Origin: Caulobacteraceae bacterium UBA3198 | GTDB lineage: Bacteria; Pseudomonadota; Alphaproteobacteria; Caulobacterales; Caulobacteraceae | Length of the DNA stretch: 64,000 nt | Assembly (NCBI GenBank): GCA_002363865.1 | Contig: DEWY01000011.1 | Location: 64,263 to 128,262 of the forward strand | Direction of reading: 5' to 3' | Shown: positions 40,502-46,858 of the stretch, in pieces | Layout of the letters: each line of letters starts with the position of its first letter | How positions within the stretch are numbered: position 1 is the first letter of the stretch | Notes under the pieces: model-generated | Told to the model about the DNA's origin: nothing | The model's database searches: none | Seen by the model: only the letters and a program-made list of their open reading frames with translations | Position numbers and translations under genes: made by a program

Positions 40502-41131
40502 TCAGGTCCGCCGCGGTCGCACAGCCGCGGCGGCCAGATCGGCGATCTGGCGCAGCCGCCCCCGATAGGCGGCCAGCTCCAGGGGACCCTCAGGCCCCTG
40601 TTTGGCGCCCCGGGTGGCGGCGAGCAGCGTCTCGACCACCGCCTGGGCGCTGAGACCTGCGGCCTGCAGGTCGATCTCACCGGCCGCATCTGCGGCGCGG
40701 AACACTCGCAACAGCCGTTCGGCATAGGCCGCGTCCGCCGCCCGTCCAAGGTCCGCGCCGATGCGGGTGCGGGTGTCGTCCAGTTCCAGCAGATGAGCTG
40801 ACCGCGCATAGCGCTCGTGCGCCTTGCCGCATTGGGCGTCGAGCAGCAGGTAGAGGCGCTCTGAGAAGGGCAGGTCGGCCGCCTCTGCATGGTCGCAGTT
40901 GCAGCTCAGCTCGGCCAGGGTGCGGGCGTGCATGGCCCTGAACACCGCCTCCTTGCCGTCGAAATAAAGATAGAGGGTGCCCTTGGCGACGCCGGCCGCC
41001 CGGGCGATGTCGTCCATCGCCGTGCGACGGAAACCGAAGGCGGCGAACAGCTCCTGGGCCGCGTCCAGGATGGCGGCGGTCTTGCCGCGGGCCTCGGCGG
41101 CGTCGCGCGCCTCGGGGGTGGTGTCGGACAT
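40502..41131 (-). CDS. TetR family transcriptional regulator
   Basis: A 209-residue repressor. The N-terminal helix-turn-helix (AAILDAAQELFAAFGFRRTA, MDDIARAAGVAKGTLYLYFD) is typical TetR. The ligand domain contains a C-terminal TetR_C-like region. It has three Cys (LSCNCDHAEAA, DAQCGKAHER) that may have no special role. It is divergent from an MDR oxidoreductase gene (139 bp gap) with a compound palindromic operator between them. It very likely represses that gene, and itself, until an inducer binds; the inducer is unknown. Confidence 0.9.
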   Translation of the reverse strand: MSDTTPEARDAAEARGKTAAILDAAQELFAAFGFRRTAMDDIARAAGVAKGTLYLYFDGKEAVFRAMHARTLAELSCNCDHAEAADLPFSERLYLLLDAQCGKAHERYARSAHLLELDDTRTRIGADLGRAADAAYAERLLRVFRAADAAGEIDLQAAGLSAQAVVETLLAATRGAKQGPEGPLELAAYRGRLRQIADLAAAAVRPRRT

Positions 41132-41178
41132 GGTCCCTGTTTGGCGCCTGCCGCGATTGACAGCAAGCGCGTGACTGC

Positions 41179-41211
41179 ACCAAATGACCGTATAGACTCA
41201 TTTGGTCATTT
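41179..41211. promoter_or_regulatory. Compound TetR-type operator
   Basis: Two overlapping perfect dyads: ACCAAATGA (41179-41187) with TCATTTGGT (41198-41206), and AAATGACC (41182-41189) with GGTCATTT (41204-41211). It lies 48 bp upstream of the TetR start and 59 bp upstream of the MDR start, the expected place for divergent control. Confidence 0.7.
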
Positions 41212-41269
41212 TTCCGGCTCCGGCGTGTCCATCACGCCTCAGGCCGCGCCTGCCCAAGGACTGCTTCCC

Positions 41270-42253
41270 ATGACCCTCGCCCGCCAGATCCATCTCGTGC
41301 GCCGCCCCAACGGCGTGCCGACCCTCGACGACTTCGCCCTGGTGGAGGCTCCCGTCGCCGACGCCGGGGAGGGGCAGGTGCAGGTCGAGGCCCTGATGAT
41401 GTCGGTCGATCCCTATATGCGGCCGCGCCTGGACGCCGATCAGCCGCTCGGCGCGCCCCTGCTGGGTGGCGGGATTGGGCGGGTGGTTCAGTCAAATAAT
41501 GACCGCTTCGCCGTCGGCGACCTGGTGCGGCACGGGGCCGGCTTCCAGGAACGGTTCGTCTCGGACGGCAAGGGGCTGTCGGTCCTCAAGCGCGATCCCG
41601 AGCTGCCGCTCAGCGTCTACATGCACGCCCTGGGCGCCACCGGCATCACCGCCTATGGCGGCCTGCTGGAGACCGGCGCGCTGAAGGATGGCGAGCAGGT
41701 GTTCATCTCGACCGCCGCCGGCGCGGTGGGATCGGTCGCCGCCCAGATCGCCAAGATCAAGGGCTGCTATGTGGTCGGCTCCACCGGCGCCGACGACAAG
41801 GTCGCCTGGCTTCGGGACGAGGTCGGCCTCGATGCGGTGATCAACTACAAGACCCAGGACCTGGCCCAGGCCTTGAAGGACGCGACGCCCAAGGGAATCG
41901 ACGTCTATTTCGAGAATGTCGGCGGCGGACATCTGGACGCCGCCCTGCCGCGCATGAATGTGCGCGGCCGCATCCCGGTCTGCGGCATGATCTCCACCTA
42001 CAATGGGGGCGGCGACGGGGTGAAGAACCTGTTCAGCCTCATCTATGGCCGCATCCGCATGGAGGGTTTCGTGGCCAGCGACTTCGGCCACCTGAACGCC
42101 GCCTTTCTGGCCGACATGACCGGCTGGCTGAAGGACGGCCGGGTCAAATATCAGGAGACCATCCTCGAGGGCTTCGAGCGAGCGCCCGAAGGCCTGATCG
42201 GTCTGTTTTCCGGCGCCAACAACGGCAAGATGCTCATTCACATCGCCGACTAG
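41270..42253 (+). CDS. NADP-dependent MDR oxidoreductase (PTGR/CurA-like)
   Basis: A zinc-independent medium-chain reductase of 327 residues. MSVDPYMRPRLD near the start is typical of the prostaglandin reductase/CurA group, which reduce C=C bonds of enones. The nucleotide site is VFISTAAGAVGSVAAQIAK, followed by GLDAVINYKTQDL and VYFENVGGGHLDAAL. ATG 41270 is chosen with AAGGA 10 nt upstream; the longer upstream frame overlaps the TetR gene. The TetR operator precedes it. A role in detoxifying reactive enones or related compounds is inferred from the family. Confidence 0.9.
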   Translation: MTLARQIHLVRRPNGVPTLDDFALVEAPVADAGEGQVQVEALMMSVDPYMRPRLDADQPLGAPLLGGGIGRVVQSNNDRFAVGDLVRHGAGFQERFVSDGKGLSVLKRDPELPLSVYMHALGATGITAYGGLLETGALKDGEQVFISTAAGAVGSVAAQIAKIKGCYVVGSTGADDKVAWLRDEVGLDAVINYKTQDLAQALKDATPKGIDVYFENVGGGHLDAALPRMNVRGRIPVCGMISTYNGGGDGVKNLFSLIYGRIRMEGFVASDFGHLNAAFLADMTGWLKDGRVKYQETILEGFERAPEGLIGLFSGANNGKMLIHIAD

Positions 42254-42314
42254 AGCGCCTCAGACGCCCTTTCATCCAATCCGATAACATCTTGAAAGTC
42301 TTGGGAGACCCCAG

Positions 42315-43454
42315 ATGAGCTTCGATATGCAGACGACCGGCCTTCAGCTGCGATCCCTGGTGAAGGCCAGCGGCGAGCTGGAACTGTCCCTGGCCCGGAT
42401 CCCCGTCCAGCCCCCTGGCCCGGGCGAGATCCTGGTCCGCGTGGAAGGTTCGCCGATCAATCCTTCAGATCTCGGCCTGTTGGTGAGCGCCGCCGATATG
42501 AGCCAGGCCAAGGCCAGCGGGACCGCCGACAGCCCCGTGATCACGGCGCCTGTCCCCCCGGCCTATATGAAGGCTGTCGCCGCGCGGGTGGATGATTCCA
42601 TGCCGGTCGGAAATGAAGGCGCGGGCGTCGTCGTGGCCGCCGGCGAAGGCGCCGAAGGCCTGATCGGCAAGACCGTCGCCATTCTTGGCGGCGCCATGTA
42701 CGCCCAATACCGCACGGTGAAGGCGGCCGACGCCCTGCTGCTGCCCGAGGATGTGACCCCGGCTGAAGGCGCCTCCTGCTTCGTCAATCCTCTGACCGCG
42801 CTCGGCATGGTCGAGACCATGCGCCGGGAGGGCCACACCGCCCTGGTCCACACCGCCGCGGCCTCTAATCTTGGCCAGATGCTCAACCGTCTCTGCCTGA
42901 AGGACGGCGTGGCTCTGGTGAACATCGTCCGCAGCGCCGAGCAGGCTGCCCTGCTGAAGCGGCAGGGCGCCGTCCATGTCCTGGACAGCACCTCGCCCAA
43001 CTTCACCGAGGAACTCACCGAGGCCCTGGTGACGACCGGCGCGACGCTGGCCTTCGACGCCATCGGCGGCGGCCGCCTGGTCGGCCAGATTCTGACGGCC
43101 ATGGAAGTGGCGGCCAATCGCAAGGCCACCGAATACAGCCGCTACGGGTCCACGACCTACAAGCAGGCCTATATCTATGGCGGGCTGGACACCCGGCCCA
43201 CCGAACTCAACCGGGGCTTTGGCATGTCCTGGGGCGTTGGGGGTTGGCTGCTGACGCCCTTCCTGATGAAGATCGGCGCCGAAGCCGCCCAGGCCCTGCG
43301 CCAGCGAGTGGCCTCGGAGCTGAAGACCACCTTCGCCAGCCACTACACCGCCGAAATCTCCCTGGCTGAGGCCCTGCAGCCGGACATCCTGGCGGCCTAC
43401 AACCGTCGGGCGACGGGTGAGAAGTACCTGATCAATCCCAACAAGGGCGTCTAA
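42315..43454 (+). CDS. MDR family oxidoreductase, zinc-binding-dehydrogenase-like
   Basis: A 379-residue enzyme with GroES-like N-terminal and Rossmann C-terminal domains: GEILVRVEGSPINPSDLGLL, GNEGAGVVVAAGEGAEGLIG and HTAAASNLGQMLNRLC for the nucleotide site, followed by AFDAIGGGRLVGQIL. The catalytic-zinc Cys/His set of alcohol dehydrogenases is not evident, which suggests a quinone-oxidoreductase or enoyl-reductase type. It lies 61 bp after the previous reductase, on the same strand and perhaps under the same TetR control. A strong hairpin follows. Confidence 0.85.
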   Translation: MSFDMQTTGLQLRSLVKASGELELSLARIPVQPPGPGEILVRVEGSPINPSDLGLLVSAADMSQAKASGTADSPVITAPVPPAYMKAVAARVDDSMPVGNEGAGVVVAAGEGAEGLIGKTVAILGGAMYAQYRTVKAADALLLPEDVTPAEGASCFVNPLTALGMVETMRREGHTALVHTAAASNLGQMLNRLCLKDGVALVNIVRSAEQAALLKRQGAVHVLDSTSPNFTEELTEALVTTGATLAFDAIGGGRLVGQILTAMEVAANRKATEYSRYGSTTYKQAYIYGGLDTRPTELNRGFGMSWGVGGWLLTPFLMKIGAEAAQALRQRVASELKTTFASHYTAEISLAEALQPDILAAYNRRATGEKYLINPNKGV

Positions 43455-43477
43455 GCCCCCAGCACTTGATGGGTCCT

Positions 43478-43508
43478 GCGTCCCCTGAGGCCTGGCTTCA
43501 GGGGGCGC
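43478..43508. terminator. Hairpin between the MDR gene and tRNA-Cys
   Basis: GCGTCCCCTGA (43478-43488) pairs with TCAGGGGGCGC (43498-43508), 11 bp with one G-U pair and a 9-nt loop. It lies 23 nt after the MDR stop and 59 nt beyond the 3' end of the convergent tRNA gene, so it may serve both. No long T-run follows. Confidence 0.6.
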
Positions 43509-43567
43509 CGACTCGCGTCGGGTGACTCGTTTCAGGGCGAGGGCGGCGCGGCATGACGGGAAAGGTT

Positions 43568-43641
43568 TGGAGGCCTGGCCCGGAATCGAACCGGGGTGCA
43601 CGGATTTGCAGTCCGCTGCGTAACCACTCCGCCACCAGGCC
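43568..43641 (-). tRNA. tRNA-Cys (anticodon GCA)
   Basis: A 74-nt cloverleaf on the minus strand. The acceptor arm GGCCTGG pairs with CCAGGCC, followed by T and an encoded CCA. The anticodon loop CTGCAAA places GCA at 43609-43607. The T arm contains GGTTCGATTCC. The D-arm GGCGGAGTGGTTACGCAGC is typical of tRNA-Cys. It is flanked by convergent hairpin sequence and lies about 160 bp from the divergent pcm-like gene. No other feature is visible between 43642 and 43800 apart from presumed promoters. Confidence 0.97.
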
Positions 43642-43800
43642 ATCCGGCGCCCGACGCGCCCCTTCGGGCCCGTCGTCTTCAGCGGAGGCGGATCGCTAAC
43701 AGAACCGCCCGCCCGCGGCAATCTCTCTTGCAGGGGGTGATTGCGCTTCGGTCTAGGCCGGACCTATAAGCGCGCTTCACCTGCACGCCCCCGAGGTCAC

Positions 43801-44370
43801 ATGGTCGACTTCTCCGCCGCCCGCCTGAACATGGTCGACAGCCAGGTCCGCACCAACGACGTCACTGACCTTCACGTGCAGGACGCCATGCGGGTCATTC
43901 CCCGCGAAAGCCTGCTGCCGCCGGGCAAGGCCTATCTGGCCTATGCCGACGCCGAGGTGCCCTACGCGCCCGGCCGCGCCCTTCTGGCGCCGCGGGATGT
44001 GGCCAAGCTGCTGCACGCCCTGGCCATCGCGCCCGGCCAGAAGGCCCTGGCTATTGCGGCCCCCTATGGCGCGGCCGTCCTTGAACACGCGCGCCTGAGC
44101 GTCGAGCGCCTGGATGGCGAAGACCTGTCGGCGCCAAAGCCCGGCGCCTATGACGTGATCATCTGCGAGGGCGCCGTCGCCCGCACGCCTGACGCCTGGA
44201 CCTCGGCGCTGGCGCCGGGCGGACGGCTGGCGGTCATCGAGCGCATGGGGCCGGTGGGCAAGGCGGTCGTCTACACCCAGAGCCCCACGGGCCTCGCCCG
44301 CCGGGAAATCTTTGACGCCACGCCCAGCTATCTGGGCGGTTTTGAGCCTGAGCAAGGATTCGCCTTCTGA
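43801..44370 (+). CDS. Degenerate protein-L-isoaspartate O-methyltransferase-like protein
   Basis: A 189-residue protein. Its N-terminal half follows the PIMT pattern (NMVDSQVRTNDVTDLHVQDA, MRVIPRESLLPPGKAYLAY, APGRALLAPRDVAKLLHAL). At SAM motif I, where a PIMT reads VLEIGTGSGYQ, it has ALAIAAPYGAAVLEH, losing the glycine-rich loop. Motif II is weak (YDVIICEGAVARTP) and post-I GGRLAVIERMG is kept. It may therefore bind SAM poorly or do something else. ATG 43801 begins family-like sequence. It is upstream of tolC in the same direction; this neighbourhood is familiar from Caulobacter relatives. Confidence 0.8.
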   Translation: MVDFSAARLNMVDSQVRTNDVTDLHVQDAMRVIPRESLLPPGKAYLAYADAEVPYAPGRALLAPRDVAKLLHALAIAPGQKALAIAAPYGAAVLEHARLSVERLDGEDLSAPKPGAYDVIICEGAVARTPDAWTSALAPGGRLAVIERMGPVGKAVVYTQSPTGLARREIFDATPSYLGGFEPEQGFAF

Positions 44371-44516
44371 GCCGTGCTGAAACACGTGCGAAAGCCGCGG
44401 GTGAAAAAAGCTTAAGGTTGCGACCCCTGGCCGAGTTGAAAACCGCGGGCCATATAGGGCGCAGAGACACATTGCCTTAATCGGGGGCCCGCCAGGGTCT
44501 GAGTCGGGGACTACGC

Positions 44517-46016
44517 ATGTTCATCAGCCGTCGCGGAGCCTTGCTGGCCGCCGTATTCAGTGCGGGCCTGTCGTTTGGAGGACCCGCGTCCGCCGAGTCC
44601 TTGGCCGATGCTATCGCGCTCGCCTACCAGACCAATCCGACCCTGCAGGCCCAGCGGGCCTCGCTGCGCGCCCTGGATGAGACCATTGTCCAGGCCCGGT
44701 CTGGCTGGCGTCCTGGCCTCAGCGCCTCGGCCTCGGGCCAGTACACCGAGACACGCACCCCGCGGCAGCTCGCGGACCTGAATGGCGACGGCATCCCCGA
44801 GACCTCGGTCGGCGGGATCGACGAGGGCAATTCCGGCGCCGCCAGCCTTACCCTGACCCAGCCGGTCTGGACTGGCGGCCGGGTGGGGGCTGCGGTCTCC
44901 GCCGCCCGGGCCGAGGTCCTGGCGGGGCAGGAGAACCTCCGGCGGATCGAGGCCGAGGTCCTGGGGGGCGTGATCGTCGCCTATGTGGATGTGCGGCGGG
45001 ATCAGGAAGCCGTGCGCATCCGGCAGGACAATGTTCAGGTGCTCGGTCGCCAGCTTGAAGAGACCGACGCCCGCTTTGAGGTTGGCGAAATCACCCGCAC
45101 GGACGTGGCCCAGGCCCAGGCCCGGCTGGCGGCCGCCGAGGCGCAGCTGCGCTCGGCCGAGGCCCAGCTGGCCATCAGCCGCGCCAGCTACGCCGCCATC
45201 GTCGGCCAGAATCCTGGCTCGCTGGACTCCGAGCCGCCGCTGGCGGCGGTGCTTCCGGCGACGGTGGACCAGGCCTATGAGGCGGCTGAGCGGAACAACC
45301 CGCAACTCCGTCAGGCGCGTTACAACGCCCAGGCCGCTGAAGCCCGGGTGGCCGCGGCGCGGGCCGAACGGATGCCCAATCTGTCGCTGACAGGCAGCCT
45401 CGGCTGGAACGGTCTGGCTGATCCCTTCGAGCCCTCGGACTATTCGCGCAACGTCACCGGTCGTGCGACCCTGACCGTGCCGATCTTCACCGGCGGCCTC
45501 AACAATTCGCGGGTCCGCGCGGCGCGGGAGCGGGAGACCGCCAGCGAGCTCGCCGTGGAGCAGGCCCGTCGCACCGCCCTGCAGAACGTCACCCAGGCCT
45601 GGAGCCAGCTCCTGGCGGCCCGGGCCAATATCGGCTCCACTGACGTCCAGGTCCGCGCCGCCCGCATCGCCGCCGAAGGGGTGCGTCAGGAGCAACAGGT
45701 CGGCCTGCGCACGACCATCGACGTGCTGAACGCCGAGCAGGAGCTGCGGGCCGCCGAGCTGGCGCAGATTTCGGCGCGCCGGGATGAGTATGTGGCCGCC
45801 GCTTCAGTCCTGGCGGCTGTGGGCCGGCTGGACGCCGCCAATCTGGCGCCGCAGCTCGACATCTACGACGCCACGGCCAATTCCCGGGGCCTGCGCTTCG
45901 CCTGGGGCTGGACCCCGTGGGAGGAGCCCATCGCCATCGTCGATTCGGTGTTCGTGCCCCAGCCCGAGCAATTGGCGCGGGATGCGCCGATGAGCACCGC
46001 CGGGGCCCCGCAGTAA
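44517..46016 (+). CDS. tolC: TolC family outer-membrane efflux channel
   Basis: A 499-residue outer-membrane channel. A signal peptide (MFISRRGALLAAVFSAGLSFG...ASA) precedes two TolC repeats of long coiled coils and short strands. The first begins SLADAIALAYQTNPTLQAQR and contains LTLTQPVWTGGRVGAAVSAA. The second is TVDQAYEAAERNNPQLRQA with ATLTVPIFTGGLNNSRVRAA. TolC trimers join inner-membrane pumps to the outside and serve type I secretion as well as RND export. ATG 44517 is the start; the upstream 146 bp should hold its promoter. It could partner the RND pump at 21-25 kb, but it is not linked to it. Confidence 0.93.
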   Translation: MFISRRGALLAAVFSAGLSFGGPASAESLADAIALAYQTNPTLQAQRASLRALDETIVQARSGWRPGLSASASGQYTETRTPRQLADLNGDGIPETSVGGIDEGNSGAASLTLTQPVWTGGRVGAAVSAARAEVLAGQENLRRIEAEVLGGVIVAYVDVRRDQEAVRIRQDNVQVLGRQLEETDARFEVGEITRTDVAQAQARLAAAEAQLRSAEAQLAISRASYAAIVGQNPGSLDSEPPLAAVLPATVDQAYEAAERNNPQLRQARYNAQAAEARVAAARAERMPNLSLTGSLGWNGLADPFEPSDYSRNVTGRATLTVPIFTGGLNNSRVRAARERETASELAVEQARRTALQNVTQAWSQLLAARANIGSTDVQVRAARIAAEGVRQEQQVGLRTTIDVLNAEQELRAAELAQISARRDEYVAAASVLAAVGRLDAANLAPQLDIYDATANSRGLRFAWGWTPWEEPIAIVDSVFVPQPEQLARDAPMSTAGAPQ

Positions 46017-46128
46017 GCGCCGCGGGCGGCGACATCTTCCTTGCGTCGCAAAGCTAAAATTGCAGGATCGCTCTATCGCGCCTAGGCTGGCGCACGGATT
46101 CCCTACCGCATCAAACACGGCGCGCCTC

Positions 46129-46725
46129 ATGTCCGATCAGACCTCCCAAGAACCGACGATGGAGGAGATTCTCGCCTCCATTCGCCGCATCATTTCGGAG
46201 GACGATGCGCCTGCGGACGAGGTGAAGGCCGAGGAGGCGCCCGAGGAGCCGGCCGCGCCGGAACCTGCCGCGACCTACGAGCCGGAGCCTGAGCCGGAGT
46301 CGCAGCCGGAGGCGACCTATGAGGCCCCCGCCCCGGAGCCCGAGCCGGAAGACGAGGCCCTGGAGCTAACCGACCGCGTCGACCAGGTCGGCGATCTGGA
46401 CGTCTACAGCCCCACTACCGCGCCTGCGGCTTCCGAGCCGGAATCGGCCGTCTATTCCCCGCCGCCAACCCCCAGCTATGAGCCGGTGAGCCAGGGCGAC
46501 GATGAAGGGCTGCTGAGCCAGACGGCGGCCACCGCGGCGGCCTCGGCCTTTGGTCAGCTGTCGGCGGCGATCGGCATGCCGCACACCGACCGCACCCTGG
46601 AAGACGTGGTCCGCGAGATGCTCCGCCCGCTGCTCAAGCAGTGGCTGGACGACAATCTTCCGCAGATCGTCGAGGCCTCGGTCCGCGAAGAGGTCGAACG
46701 CATCGCCCGCGGGCGCGTACGCTAG
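46129..46725 (+). CDS. popZ: PopZ polar organising protein (DUF2497)
   Basis: A 198-residue acidic scaffold. N-terminal helix MEEILASIRRIISEDDAP is the client-binding H1 region of PopZ. A long Pro/Glu/Ala-rich disordered linker follows (about 28-115, with repeats such as EPEPEPESQPEA). The C-terminal helices (RTLEDVVREMLRPLLKQWLD and LPQIVEASVREEVERIARG) form the self-assembly region. In Caulobacter crescentus PopZ forms polar condensates that anchor the ParB-parS centromere and recruit cell-cycle proteins. ATG 46129 starts the conserved N-terminus; the frame upstream is unlike the family. valS follows downstream, as expected for the order. Confidence 0.9.
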   Translation: MSDQTSQEPTMEEILASIRRIISEDDAPADEVKAEEAPEEPAAPEPAATYEPEPEPESQPEATYEAPAPEPEPEDEALELTDRVDQVGDLDVYSPTTAPAASEPESAVYSPPPTPSYEPVSQGDDEGLLSQTAATAAASAFGQLSAAIGMPHTDRTLEDVVREMLRPLLKQWLDDNLPQIVEASVREEVERIARGRVR

Positions 46726-46766
46726 TCTATCTGTCTCTCACGCCCCTCGAGGGCGTGTGAGTCGCC

Positions 46767-46791
46767 GAACCCGCCCCGCCAGGGCGGGTTC
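46767..46791 (+). terminator. Terminator after popZ
   Basis: GAACCCGCCC (46767-46776) and GGGCGGGTTC (46782-46791) form a perfect 10-bp stem with a 5-nt loop, followed by GTTCGTTTC. A second hairpin, CACGCCC/GGGCGTG (46739-46745 and 46751-46757), lies just upstream. The tandem pair is 67-120 nt before the valS start. Confidence 0.7.
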
Positions 46792-46858
46792 GTTCGTTTC
46801 GGCGCAGCATCCGGCTTTCGCGCAAATGCGCGGGCCTGTATGGACCCCCTGATCCGCC

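Noticed and set aside
42465..43721. Minus-strand open frame running through tRNA-Cys and the MDR gene
   Set aside because: Its N-terminal peptide is a translation of the tRNA gene and flanks; not a protein-coding gene.
46726..46858. T-box or riboswitch leader for valS
   Set aside because: The two hairpins are short stem-loops typical of termination after popZ; no T-box sequence or conserved riboswitch core is visible.
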